NCBI GenBank assembly: GCA_051294375.1
Contig: CM119266.1
Span: forward strand, 10,786,674-10,850,673
Direction of reading: 5' to 3'
DNA: 64,000 bases
From: Paraspadella gotoi
Taxonomy: Eukaryota; Chaetognatha
A program made the translations under genes and the position numbers. The notes beneath the pieces are model-generated. The model worked only from the letters and a program-made list of their open reading frames with translations. It made no database searches and was not told where the DNA came from. Below, piece by piece: positions 35,768-48,056 of the stretch; the stretch's first letter is position 1, and each line of letters begins with the position of its first letter.

Positions 35768-35840
35768 GATATGGTATCAGAGATGGCGTTGGAAATGGTA
35801 TTAGAGATGGCATTAAATGGTATCAGAGGTGACGCTATCG
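35768..35840 (+). repeat. Three-unit ~24-27-bp minisatellite
   Basis: Three units starting ATGGTATCAGAGATGGC, ATGGTATTAGAGATGGC and ATGGTATCAGAGGTGAC. Related in sequence to the array at 31847-32030. Confidence 0.75.
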
Positions 35841-35916
35841 AGTCAATGACTATTCTGCAATTTACGCTCGAGTCGAATTAGCCGTTTGGCTTTCGACGTT
35901 TTCAACTTAATTAACG

Positions 35917-36215
35917 ACGTCGTCGTCGTCGTCATTTTCATCGTCGTCGTCGTCGTTTTCATCGTCGTCGTTGTCGTTTTCATCGTCGTCGTCGTCGTCG
36001 TCGTCATCTTCGTTGGAATCTTAATCATCGTCGTCGCTGTCTTCGTCGTTTTCGTCGTCGTCTTCAACGCTTCGTCTTCGTTGGAAACTTAATCATCGTT
36101 ATCATCTTTTTCGTCGTATCGTCATCGTCGTTTTTTTTCCGTCGTAATTGTCGTTGTTGTCGTCGTCATTGACGTCTTCGTTTACGTCGTCATCGTCGTA
36201 GTCTTCATCGTCGTC
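35917..36215. repeat. Interrupted (CGT)n array
   Basis: About 300 bp dominated by CGT triplets with TTTTCAT and GGAATCTTAAT interruptions that themselves repeat (near 36014 and 36085). Both strands look open because the unit is a triplet; I do not call a gene. Confidence 0.9.
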
Positions 36216-36783
36216 GTCGTCTCCGCTCCTTTCCACGACCCGTTGGAGGCTCTGGGTTCGCTCCCGCCCCTTTCCTTCGCTCTTCTCGGGTCAACGAAGA
36301 TTTTCCTAGATTTATGACTGCGGGGCTTAGAATTTCCGTGGGGTGGAGGGGGAGGAAAAAGGGAGGGGAGGAAGGGGGGTGGGGAGGTTGATAGAGACAG
36401 AGTGGAGGAACTTGAGATGGAGTTTCGTCGCTTTCCAGTGACAGATTGCGAGATAGTAGGAAAACAGTTTATCAATTACAAAACAAAGTATTTCCGATTG
36501 ATTTGAATTAATATCGAAACTAGAGGTAGTTTTGGGAACACTGAACTAAAAGTACTTAGAAGCTAGAGAATCTTGACTTCGATGAGTTTCTTTTAAAATC
36601 ATTATTTTTATTCCAATGATTACGACTTCAATCTGAGAGGCCGAATTACCGGTTTCCAACAAAATAATAATAATGATTTTAAAAAATGGCGCGTAATTTC
36701 GAGAATAAAAAAAATTTATCTCCCTATAATCGACCCGTAATCCCCGGATTCAGCTTTTCACTTATTTCCGGATCGTCAGGTCT
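36216..36783. other. Non-coding, no gene seen
   Basis: Mixed sequence with a purine-rich block at 36340-36420 and AT-rich DNA after 36470. No exon is supported. Confidence 0.5.
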
Positions 36784-36855
36784 CCGAATCCCTGGATCTC
36801 CGGTTCCCCGGATCCCTGGATCTCCGGTTCCCTGTATCCCTGGATCCCCGGATCC
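36784..36855 (+). repeat. 24-bp minisatellite, 3 copies, open in frame
   Basis: Three 24-bp units of CCTGGATCTCCGGTTCCC type with GGAT or GTAT joins. In the plus frame each unit encodes eight residues, R/C-I-P-G-S-P-V/D-P. The surrounding frame is open from 36686 to 37015 with an ATG at 36686, but its flanks are low-complexity. Confidence 0.85.
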
Positions 36856-38571
36856 TAGATTTTACTTTCTTTTTTCGTTCGACGACGATTTTTCTTCCCA
36901 AAATAGTTTTTTTTTTAAAGACGACGACGACCGAAAGGGAGGAAGGATCAGTTTTCCACCTTCCTTCCCGCCACCTCACCACCTTCCCGCAACCTCGCCA
37001 GTTTCCTGCTTTTAAATCTTTTCTTAGCCACCTTCCATTGCCAGATTCATTCATCAAAGGAATGGAAATTTAAGCCCCTGAATTAATAATTCTCTTTATT
37101 AGTCTTCTAACCTCGAACCCTCACTGACTGGAGTTACATTCCAAGAATTCTCTCCATTCCAAGTTACATCCTTCTCGCATTCTTTACATCCCTCGCAGGT
37201 CGCGCGATCCCCGTTCGATTCGAAAATCTCTCTTCTCTTCAAAATAATTTACGTCTTTGTTTTGAGGCTTTTCCTCTCCTTTTTTTCCGCCACCAATTCC
37301 CCAAGGAAAAAGATAATTCATCTTTTTGATTTCTATNNNNNNNNNNNNNNNNNNNNNNNNNNNNNNNNNNNNNNNNNNNNNNNNNNNNNNNNNNNNNNNN
37401 NNNNNNNNNNNNNNNNNNNNNNNNNNNNNNNNNNNNNNNNNNNNNNNNNNNNNNNNNNNNNNNNNNNNNNNNNNNNNNNNNNNNNNNNNNNNNNNNNNNN
37501 NNNNNNNNNNNNNNNNNNNNNNNNNNNNNNNNNNNNNNNNNNNNNNNNNNNNNNNNNNNNNNNNNNNNNNNNNNNNNNNNNNNNNNNNNNNNNNNNNNNN
37601 NNNNNNNNNNNNNNNNNNNNNNNNNNNNNNNNNNNNNNNNNNNNNNNNNNNNNNNNNNNNNNNNNNNNNNNNNNNNNNCGCCGCCGCCGCCGCCACAGCC
37701 GCCACAGCCGCCGCCGGAATGATGACGTCTCCGGTGGTCGGTTCCTCACGTTTCCGTTTCGGCGTCGAAGCACAACAACCGCGGGTTCTTAACCTCCAAA
37801 GGTCGGGTCCCTGAGGCCGCGTCGTTTCCTCCCTTTATTCTTTCCTTTTTCTCTTATTTCCTCACTTCTTTTCTTTCTTCCTTTTTCTTTTCTCGATTTG
37901 TTTTTATATTTTTTTCTTCACCTTATTTCTATTTTTTCACCTTTTTTCTCGTTATGTTTAGTTTTTTTTTTTCCCTTTGGTCACACGAGGGTCTGACGGA
38001 CGGAGGAAAGGAAAGGTGGTTCCTCCTATTTCCTTCACTTTTCTTTTTTTTATTATTATTTCGCTTTCGACTTTCTTCCTCGCGGCGATTCTTAAATATT
38101 TTAGTAGTTTTCGTCACTGCGATACTTTTTCTCTTCTTTTTCTCTTTTCTTATCCTCGTTTCTTTCTTTCCTTCTGATTATTTTTTTCCCCTTTNNNNNN
38201 NNNNNNNNNNNNNNNNNNNNNNNNNNNNNNNNNNNNNNNNNNNNNNNNNNNNNNNNNNNNNNNNNNNNNNNNNNNNNNNNNNNNNNNNNNNNNNNNNNNN
38301 NNNNNNNGGGCGTGAGTCAAGGATAAACAAACAAACAAACAAACAACAAATAACATAACTAATTAATAATTAGTAATTATTGTTCAACTTAAAACTCCTC
38401 GAACTCAACCCGCAATAATATTATATTGGTTGTACCCATTTCATAAATTTATTTTAGTAATTTTTATTGGCATAAAGTAAAATTTAAAACAAATTTAAAT
38501 TAGATTGAAATTCCACTTTTTCATTATCGTGAACTATCGAGACAGGNNNNNNNNNNNNNNNNNNNNNNNNN
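36856..38571. other. Gap-rich region, no gene
   Basis: N runs at 37337-37678, 38195-38307 and 38547-38571. A short (GCC)n tract follows the first gap at 37679-37712. Pyrimidine-rich DNA is at 37820-38190. The reverse complement of a dispersed repeat seen at 13245-13275 is near 38420-38445. Confidence 0.6.
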
Positions 38572-38611
38572 CAGACAGATCTTTCACAATAGTGTTATGA
38601 TCTGTTCCTCA

Positions 38612-38667
38612 CGAGCGCCGCGTTCTAACGACCGCCATTGGCGACAGGCCGTTAGGGGGGCGACTCG
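38612..38667 (+). ncRNA. Nested stem-loop, candidate structured element
   Basis: Three collinear stems can pair: CGAGCGCC (38612-38619) with GGCGACTCG (38659-38667, one bulged A); CTAACG (38625-38630) with CGTTAG (38650-38655); and CGCC (38633-38636) with GGCG (38640-38643) closing an ATT loop. The surrounding 38572-39020 is complex, repeat-poor sequence with TATA-like motifs near 38692 and 38830. It might be an LTR or other mobile-element control region, or a structured RNA; no family is recognised. Confidence 0.3.
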
Positions 38668-39704
38668 TTGGGCGGGCCTTGTATAATATAAAGTGTATTA
38701 GCATGATGTGGTCTTCCCATACCTACGATAACGCTCGTCCTGCACCCTAGTGTGCACATGTGGTCCGGGTGCATGGCAGCCTTGTGTGTCGAGATGCTAT
38801 AAGGTGCCGGCAACGTCCACTCGAGCCCTTATAAATATATATTACATGAAACAATCTCTACACGCCCTCTGTGAGGCACGCACAGACCTACAGCAATAGT
38901 CTTGTCACGCGTTCACAACCCACGGCAGGTACTCGCACCTCCTCTTTCCTCTACCACCCCTCTCTTCCATCGACTCACTCCCGCCCACAACCCAATGCCT
39001 ACGCCTTCTTACCCGGGCCCAAGGGCCAAAAGGGGGGTAAATAACGCTGTCTTTACATTTTTATGGTAAAAAACCTTAAAATGGAGACGAATACCCCTTT
39101 TTTTTTAGAGTCATTTAGATAAACGGAGCCATAATAACCAAAAGGGCCCGAAAAGAAGAAAAAAAAAAAGGAGAGAAAAAACAAAGAAAGAGCACGAGAG
39201 GTATGCGAGAGAGTAATAATGGAGTTTCAAGAGGAAAGAGAGCGAGTGGAGTGAATTTGGAGAATAGGGATGGTAATGCAAGGTTCGAAAAAATAGAACA
39301 TGTCAAGATAGACACGAGGAAATAGGACATAGAAGAGAAGAGAAGATGAAAGAGACATGGGAAAGTGCCATCAGTAGAGACGCCTGGTAAAAAATGTTTT
39401 TTTCCAGAGGCCAGAAAGTGAAAAATGCAAAAACCCCCAAATCACTCGTTGCATCATACATCGTCTCCGTATCTCTGTTTCTGCGCTGTCGTTTCCCGTC
39501 CTGCTGTGTGTTTTTCGGCCATTTTTCTTCTTTTCTCTGTCTCTGCTTTTTCAAATAATACAAACCTTTTTCGTTTACCTCCTTTTTCTCACCCTTTCAC
39601 TTCCTGCTCTCCTTCTCTCCTCTCTTTCCTCTCTACTCTCCTCTCTCTTCTCTTCTCTCTCTCTCTCTTCTCTCTCCTCTTTCCTCTCTCGCAGCGCCGC
39701 GCCT
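38668..39704. other. Complex unique DNA, then GA- and CT-rich DNA
   Basis: 38668-39020 is the least repetitive non-coding stretch in this half of the window and may belong to a mobile element. 39110-39700 is purine-rich then pyrimidine-rich without a convincing exon. Confidence 0.45.
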
Positions 39705-40860
39705 GGATTTCTTTCACGTCGTTGCAAAATTTCATTGGGTTATCAATCTTGCCCTTCCTGTCCTGTTCCACTGCACACAACTCCGCCTCCAAATGTTGTG
39801 ACCTCATTCCACAGCAAAAGTTCCCCGGAATAATATTTCTTGTCTTTCTTATTTTTTGTTCTTTCTCCTCCCTTCCCGCCCTCCTTTCTCTTCAATCCTA
39901 TTATTCCTTCCCTCTTAACTGCTCACTGTAGTTTCTGTGTCATTCTCCCGCCCCTTCCTTGCTCTTCATTTTTAAAGAATAGACGAGTGGTGAGTAGTGT
40001 TCGATGTAGACGAGATCTTCGAAAGAGAGAAGATGATAAGCTCGAAAGATGATCGAGAGAGAAGAGAGAGACACGACGCGTTTGTTGAAAAGACTCCTTT
40101 CGCGTCCTCTTGTACACCCCCTCACACTCATGACTTAACACTCCCAATTAAATATGAGAAATAAGAAAAAAAGTGAAAACAACCCCCTGCCGTTGTATTT
40201 TGGTTTTTTTCGAAATTAAAACTGACAATATTAATTTAATTCCACGTCTTTACACATAAAAAATAATAATTCAATATTTTACTGCATTATTCTAATTCTA
40301 TTTGCTCTCTAGAATTTCTCCAACATTCCTCTATCGGACTTTGCTAAACATCCTAATTGGTTTGAGGGGCAGCAGCCGGTGTTTATGCGGATTTAGTGCA
40401 GCTAAAGCTGCCGCTAGTCGGCGGCAGGGCTGGCGACGCCGTCTAAAGCTAAGTATGACGTAAAACGCTGCATCTGACCAATTCTGCGGAAGCGTACCGA
40501 GGGCGTCTCCCAAATCATCTCTCTTTCGAAGGAAGAAGAGGAAAGCAAAAAAAGGAAAGGATTATGAGTAAGGCAGGAAACAAAAATGCATTGAGAAGAA
40601 AGAAAGATTAAGATAAGAAAAAGAAGAACGATCGATGAACAAATAAGTGCAGTTAGTTAAAAAACTAGAAAAAGCAAAAATCCACGATCTCATTACTAAC
40701 CATTAAATACTACTGCTGCGTATCTTGATTTAATTTAAGTTACGAAGTAAACCTAGAATCCTTTCTATAACGGTATTACATTTTACCAATAAGTTCCCTC
40801 AACATTCATTTGGCATCGGCAGAACAAATGTTTCTTGCGTTTCCCACTTCCTACTCAGAC
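39705..40860 (+). repeat. Direct duplication, copy A
   Basis: About 1.15 kb that recurs, head to tail, at 40861-41890. Matching landmarks are TTGTGACCT near 39800 and 40937, GTTTGTTGAAAAGA near 40080 and 41201, and GGCGACGCCG near 40432 and 41505. Copy A has many extra single bases relative to copy B, but B also has a much longer GA tract. Confidence 0.75.
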
Positions 40861-41890
<1,030 letters not shown>

Positions 41891-41995
41891 GACAAAGATG
41901 GCGGAGCGCGTTACCGCCGTTACCTGCGCCGCCGGTGCTGCCGACGGTTGATGGATACAAAACAAAAGGCAGCGGCGGCGGCGTAACCGCGAGAA

Positions 41996-42026
<31 letters not shown>

Positions 42027-42315
42027 GAGAGATAGAGAGAGAGAGGGACTGGAGATGCGGGTGGGTCCAGGGAAACATAACACATTAATCATTCATGACT
42101 CGCTGCATTGCTGCTGCCACGAGACGCAATGAAACGGCAAATGGAAAATGTAAACAAAATTTGTAAACAAACTTTATCTTCCCTATTTTCCCTCATCCGA
42201 TTTTGAGCAACAACGGGGAGGAAGAGAGAAAGAGAGGGAGATTAAGAAGAAATAGGGAGGGAGAAAGGGAGAGCGTATATAATCCTGTTGTTAATAATAG
42301 AGAGAGAGAGAGAGA

Positions 42316-42346
<31 letters not shown>

Positions 42347-43783
42347 CAAGTTGCAGCGCTGGAGAGAGCAAAGAGCGATGAAAGTTCCCGCGACAATCAG
42401 CGGCGGATTTTTGGTGCAAAACTGAAAATGAAAAAAAGTCTCGTTCCAGATGAGTCCGTTGAGTTCGGGAAGAGGGCGTGGGCGGGTTGGTAGNNNNNNN
42501 NNNNNNNNNNNNNNNNNNNNNNNNNNNNNNNNNNNNNNNNNNNNNNNNNNNNNNNNNNNNNNNNNNNNNNNNNNNNNNNNNNNNNNNNNNNNNNNNNNNN
42601 NNNNNNNNNNNNNNNNNNNNNNNNNNNNNNNNNNNNNNNNNNNNNNNNNNNNNNNNNNNNNNNNNNNNNNNNNNNNNNNNNNNNNNNNNNNNNNNNNNNN
42701 NNNNNNNNNNNNNNNNNNNNNNNNNNNNNNNNNNNNNNNNNNNNNNNNNNNNNNNNNNNNNNNNNNNNNNNNNNNNNNNNNNNNNNNNNNNNNNNNNAAC
42801 CTCTCGCCTCTCAGTCCCGCATTTCTTTATTCTTTTTATTTTTCTCCGCGTTTATGTTTTTCATTAACCTTCTCTCCCCGCACACCTTTTTTTTCATGTT
42901 TTCTTTGTGGGTCACNNNNNNNNNNNNNNNNNNNNNNNNNNNNNNNNNNNNNNNNNNNNNNNNNNNNNNNNNNNNNNNNNNNNNNNNNNNNNNNNNNNNN
43001 NNNNNNNNNNNNNNNNNNNNNNNNNNNNNNNNNNNNNNNNNNNNNNNNNNNNNNNNNNNNNNNNNNNNNNNNNNNNNNNNNNNNNNNNNNNNNNNNNNNN
43101 NNNNNNNNNNNNNNNNNNNNNNNNNNNNNNNNNNNNNNNNNNNNNNNNNNNNNNNNNNNNNNNNNNNNNNNNNNNNNNNNNNNNNNNNNNNNNNNNNNNA
43201 AGAAACCCTTTCGCATTAAAGTCGTGGCTGTCGCGTTGAAGGCGCGTTGGGGGACCGATCTCGATCCCATCAGGGGGCCGATCGGAGACGTCATAAAGCG
43301 CTCCGTCCTCCAGGGGCCCCCGGGCTAGGGGCCGTTTTCCACCCGGTTGTCAAAATGGAGGCGGCGATAAAGTTCTGTTCGAAACGGCGACTTAAATTTC
43401 TTGTTCTTTCGGTTTCCTTCTNNNNNNNNNNNNNNNNNNNNNNNNNNNNNNNNNNNNNNNNNNNNNNNNNNNNNNNNTATCTTCCTCAAACCTCTCAGTT
43501 CAAACTCTAAGCTCCACTATTCTCCTGCGCCATCTATGCCACGTTTTTCTGCTTCAATACGGTTTCCCAGCCAGACTGGAAAAACCACAACAACAAAAAC
43601 AACATCAACAACAAAAACAACAACAGAAACAAGTCAACCATGACAACAACGACAACGACGGCGATAGTAACAACACAGAAAGCACTTTGCAACGACGTTT
43701 AGCTGCACCCTACCCTTCAACACACCTCACTGACTCTCTCCACCTCTCTCTCCACATTTTTCTTTTTTTCTTTTTTCTTTTTT
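41891..43783. other. Gap-rich region, no confident gene
   Basis: N runs at 42494-42797, 42916-43199 and 43422-43477. An AAGATGGCGG (YY1/Pho-like) motif is at 41895-41904. A GC-rich piece at 43200-43380 is open but too short between gaps to identify. AAC-rich sequence is at 43580-43640. Confidence 0.5.
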
Positions 43784-44770
43784 GAATCTTCATCTGGTCA
43801 AGGTCAACCGACGACTTTCTTTTTTTCTTTCTTTTTTTCTTTTTTTCTTTTTTGAAATCTCATTGGGTCAGGTCAAACGACGACTTTTTTTTTCTTTTGT
43901 CTTTTTTTCTTTTTTTTTTCTTTTTCTTTTTGAATTCATCTGGTTCAGTCAAACCGACGACTTTCTTTTTTTCCTTTTTTCTTTTTTTTTTTTTTCTTTT
44001 TTTTCTTTTTTTTTCTTTTTTTCTTTTTTCTTTTTTTTGAATCTCATCTGGTCAGGTCAACCGAACGACTTTCTTTTTTTCTTTTTTTCTTTTTTTCTTT
44101 TTTTCTTTTTCTTTTTTTCTTTTTTTCTTTTTGTCCTCATCTGGCAGGTCACCGACGACTTTCTTTTTTCTTTTTCTTTTTTTCTTTTTCTTTTTTCTTT
44201 TTCTTTTTTGAATCTCTCTGTCAGGTCAACCGACGATTTCTTTTTTCTTTTTCCTTTTTCTTTTCTTTTTTTTCTTTTTCTTTTTTTGAATCTCATTCTG
44301 GTCAGGTTCAACCGACGACTTTCTTTTTTTCTTTTTTCTTTTTTTCTTTTTTTCTTTTTTTCTTTTTTTCCTTTTGAATCTCTCTGGTCAGGTCAACCGA
44401 CGACTTCTTTTTTTCTTTTTTTCTTTTTTTCTTTTTTCTTTTTTTTCTTTTTTGTCTTTTTTGAATCTCATCTTGGTCAGGTCAACTCGACGACTTTCTT
44501 TTTTTCTTTTTTTTTTTTTCTTTTTTCTTTTTTTTTTTTTTCTTTTTGAATCTCATCTGGGTCAGGTCAATCCAACCACACGACCTTTCTTTTTTCTTTT
44601 TTCCTTTTTTTTCTTTTTTTCCTTTTTTTCTTTTTTTCTTTTTTGAATCTGCACTGGTCAGGTCAACCGACGATCTTTCTTTTTTTCTTTTTTTCTTTTT
44701 TTCTTTTTTTCTTTTTTTTCTTTTTTCTTTTTTTGAATCTCATCTGGGTCAGGTCAACGACCCGACTTTT
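43784..44770 (+). repeat. 12-unit tandem array with conserved core
   Basis: Twelve units of about 71-103 bp. Each has a core of about 30 bp beginning GAATCTCATCTGGTCAGG and continuing TCAACCGACGAC, followed by a variable CTTTTT tract. Core starts are near 43784, 43855, 43930, 44038, 44130, 44212, 44288, 44376, 44463, 44547, 44645 and 44735. Single-base differences between cores are frequent. The long Phe-Leu-Ser frames across it are repeat products. One reversed core is at about 45752-45792. Confidence 0.92.
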
Positions 44771-45461
44771 CTTTTTTTTCTCGTCGGAAAGAATCCGAAG
44801 AGTTTATTTTTTTGGGGGGAAGGGAGGGGGGGAACTTTGAGACAATTGAGGGATTCCATCCGCTTTTCATTATTAGATTTAGATCCCATTTAATTTTGAT
44901 TTTTAATCTTTTTTTCTATTAGATTTGAACTCAAAACTTCATGTCAATATTATTCATTTTGATGTCATCTTGGTTTCTTATGCATTTCGTCCATCTTGAT
45001 CATGATTCTAGGGTCAATAATTTTTTTGGATCCCAATTTCACTAAGCGGTGGAACCTCTTTTAAATATCTAGTATATTATGGGGTGATATTGACCGTACG
45101 CATTGGGTGTTTCAAAGTAATAACAGTAATCGATGCTGTAAACTGCAAATGAATTTGTCGAAGTAGCAAACAGCTGCAGAGGCGCAGCCTGACGGCCCAC
45201 CAGCGACAGCCCGCAGCGACGAACCGCCAGCCAAGCGCACGACCGATTTAATTTTCTCTTCCGCTTTTTTGCATTTTACTTTTTTTTAATTTTCAGTTTC
45301 ACTTTTCTTCCATAATCGTTTCCAATTTTTCTTTTTTTTTCGGAAATTTTAAAAAAGTCACTGGGTTTTTCATGTCGTTTTTGAAATCGGAATCCGTCTC
45401 ACATCTCTGCGTTCTCTCTCTATTCTCTCTCTCTCTCTCTTCTTCTCTCTCTCTCTTCTCT

Positions 45462-45505
<44 letters not shown>

Positions 45506-46020
45506 GACCCCCTTAAACACCCCCGCCTTGGACGAACCGCAGGTGCTCGCGAGGGGACTTAACTTCTCATACGAAAATGGGGAGAAAATGTTTCGAGGAA
45601 AATCGTCATCTCGAGAAAGAAATCGAGGGGAGGGGCGAGGGCGGGGCGAGGGTGAGTGTGAGGGAGGTGAGTTGGGGTTAGGGTTGAAGCTGAAATGTCA
45701 GGAGCGATGGTTNNNNNNNNNNNNNNNNNNNNNNNNNNNNNNNNNNNNNAAAGAAAGTCGTCGGTTGACCTGACCAGATGAGATTCAAACTCAGCATTTC
45801 CGCTTCAGGAGAAAAGAGGGAGAAAGAAAAGGAAAAAAAAAGGAAGAAAAAAAGAAGGAAATGACGGGAAGAAACGGAGAATTCCAAATAGTCGCTCTCG
45901 ACCTCAAGCAGTGTTGTTTCTNNNNNNNNNNNNNNNNNNNNNNNNNGTTCTCTTCTCTCTCTCTCATTCCTCCCTCCTCTCATCCTCTCTCCGGCTCTCT
46001 CTCTCTCTCTTCCCTCCCTT
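44771..46020. other. Non-coding with CT repeats and gaps
   Basis: AT-rich to 45130, a GC-richer block at 45170-45245, (CT)n at 45466-45500, N runs at 45713-45749 and 45922-45946, and a lone reverse-orientation core of the preceding array at 45752-45792. No gene is recognised. Confidence 0.55.
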
Positions 46021-46180
46021 TTCCTTTCTTCCTTATATCTTTCCAAACCGGTATTTCGTTCGAGTTTCTCGCGCCATTTCTCCGTCTCTCTCTGCTGTCT
46101 TTCTTCTTCCCCCACCACGCGCCGCCGCCGCAGCCGCCGCCGCCGCCGCAGTGCGCCGATCCGATTATCCGCCTCCGATG
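46021..46180 (+). repeat. Short diverged inverted repeat C, left copy
   Basis: Shares CCAAACCG, ATTTCGTTCGAGTTTCTCGC and CCGATTATCCGCCTC, in the same order, with the reverse complement of 55083-55325. Includes a (GCC)n segment at 46117-46150. Confidence 0.7.
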
Positions 46181-46308
46181 AAGCGAGGAACTGTCTTTTT
46201 ATTAACACGTCCATCTTCAATCGATTTTATTTCGCATTTCCATTCCGTTCAATTCATGACGTTTTTGCCGTCCGTCGATCACGGTAAAGAGAGAAGAATT
46301 GCATGTGT

Positions 46309-46346
<38 letters not shown>

Positions 46347-46990
46347 GAGAGAGAGAGAGAGAGCAGAGAGAGAGAGAATGGGAAGAAAAAACGGCATCCA
46401 TGTTGCCCATTCTTCTTATTGAGTTTTTCACTACTCCGACGATGCGGCCTCGTCACCCGAAGTTTTTATTTTTCTCATCTACTCCCCTCTCACGACATAA
46501 ACCTGATTTCTGTTGCTCTCATCTCTGCTCCTCTCTCTCGTTCTCTCTCTCTCTCTCCTACTCTTCCTCTGCCCTCTCTCTCTGCCTAAATTGCGACAAG
46601 AAGATTCCTCCGGTGCCGTGATCTGCCTCAGCCTTCCGCCGTCATCGCGTTTGTCATGAGACAAATTAAAGGAAATGAAAAAAAAGAAAGAAAAAAAAAA
46701 AGAAAAAAAAAAGAGTGAAGAACATTTAATCAGCGTCGAGAGACGAAAGACCTTTTGGCGCGATTCACCTTCCTTTCCTCTTTCTTTTCTTTTCTCCTTT
46801 TTTTTTCTCGTTCCTCTCTTTTTTCCTTCCTTTCTTTTTCTCATTCCTTAATGTTTTTTTTTCTATTATTTTTCTCTTTTTTACTTTATCTTTGTTTCTC
46901 CCTTACTTTTTTTTTATTCTTTTTTTTCTCTTTCCTTTGTTCCCTTCTCCTCCTATTTTTTTTCTCTCTCTCACACGATTACTTTCTCAC

Positions 46991-47306
46991 TTTTTACAGA
47001 CCCTCACATCTTTTTTCCTTCTCCATCCTCAACCGCAATTCGCCATCAACAACTTCGGATGTCCACCTGTCAACGAACTTTCTAACGACATCAACGACGA
47101 TGGCGACGGCAGAAATCATTGTCGCTCGCCTTTTGGCTTCCGACGATGAAAAGGCGTTAATGAAGGGCGCCGATCGAAATGACGCCGATGAATCAACGCC
47201 CGACAAAAGGACGCCAACGAGATCGGCGTCGAGCGACGTCGCAGCCAATCGACGCCAATTAACCGTCGAACCGACCAATCAGATTACGAATTTAATCGCA
47301 AGTTAA
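46991..47306 (+). CDS. Small open frame, possible exon
   Basis: A T-rich stretch ending TTTTTACAG (to 47000) precedes this segment. An ATG at 47099 in a CGACGATGGC context opens 68 codons to a TAA at 47304-47306, reading M-A-T-A-E-I-I-V-A-R-L-L then Asp/Arg/Thr-rich sequence. The minus strand is open over nearly the same span, and the DNA is built from recurring GACGCC motifs, so it may be a non-coding CpG-rich region. No family is recognised. It sits just before a CCAAT cluster. Confidence 0.2.
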
Positions 47307-47364
47307 ACTTGCTACACCAATTAAACGACGTCATTCGTTTAGGCGCCAAGCTTCGCGTCGCCAA
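47243..47364 (+). promoter_or_regulatory. Cluster of five CCAAT boxes
   Basis: Five CCAAT motifs lie within about 120 bp (near 47246, 47260, 47276, 47317 and 47359), interleaved with GACGTC-type CRE-like half-sites. The region is CpG-rich. Such clusters are typical of NF-Y-bound promoters. Confidence 0.35.
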
Positions 47365-47624
47365 TCAAGCAACGTCAATCAAACGACGCCAAGCAAACGC
47401 AAGCACGACTAACGATAAATTAGTAGACGTCGTGGGCGAACGGGGAATGCGAGATAATTTATTTTTAAGTAATCTCCGACTCTCTCTCTCTCTCTCTCTC
47501 TGCCGCTCTAGTTCTTCCCTCCTGGTGTCCGACATCTAAGCATCTGCCCGCTCTCCATCCTGTCGAGTCGACGTGCTTTCTCACTCTCTCGTGAAGGATC
47601 ATAGAGGTGTTTTAGCTCGGGGGG

Positions 47625-47630
47625 TATAAA
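47625..47630 (+). promoter_or_regulatory. TATA box candidate
   Basis: TATAAA preceded by a G run (GGGGGG), about 265 bp downstream of the last CCAAT box. An initiator-like CTCAACTCAG is about 30 bp downstream. The spacing suits a core promoter, but no transcript evidence is available. Confidence 0.3.
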
Positions 47631-48056
47631 CATCGTAGGATCCATTACCCTAATCTACTCAACTCAGCAAAAAGCTCTCTTTCTTTCTTCTTCTGCAAAA
47701 ATTAAGAGGCCTGGCCCCCGCCACACACCAGCGACGCCAGCAACTCGTCCCTCCGACCGCATCCCGCCCAAGCTAGTTCTGTCCGTCTCTCAGCGCTCCT
47801 CCACGCCAGTGCATCGGTCGGCTTCTTCGTTCCGAGGCGCTTCCTCCACCTTAGTCTCTCCCCGGTCGGAAGTCTTTTTCGGTTTTTTTCTTTTTTTTGT
47901 TTTTCCGCCTCTTGCAGACGGGCGCCTGGTGGTCTTATGAAGAATATGTACGAGCAATCCCTCTATGGATTTCCTTCAGCAGAGAGAGAATATTGAGAGA
48001 AGACGAGAGAGAGAGGATGCAGTGGCGGAGAGAGGAAGCAGAGATCAGGAGCGTAC

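Noticed and set aside
42450-43328. 292-codon frame across two gaps
   Set aside because: Open only because N runs are read as unknown residues; less than half is real sequence.
43782-44549. 255-codon Phe/Ser/Leu frame
   Set aside because: It is a reading of the CTTTTT tracts in the tandem array; frame and composition follow the repeat.
45752-45792. tRNA-like T-arm in GATTCAAACTC
   Set aside because: It is the reverse complement of the tandem-array core at 43784-44770 and has no tRNA fold.
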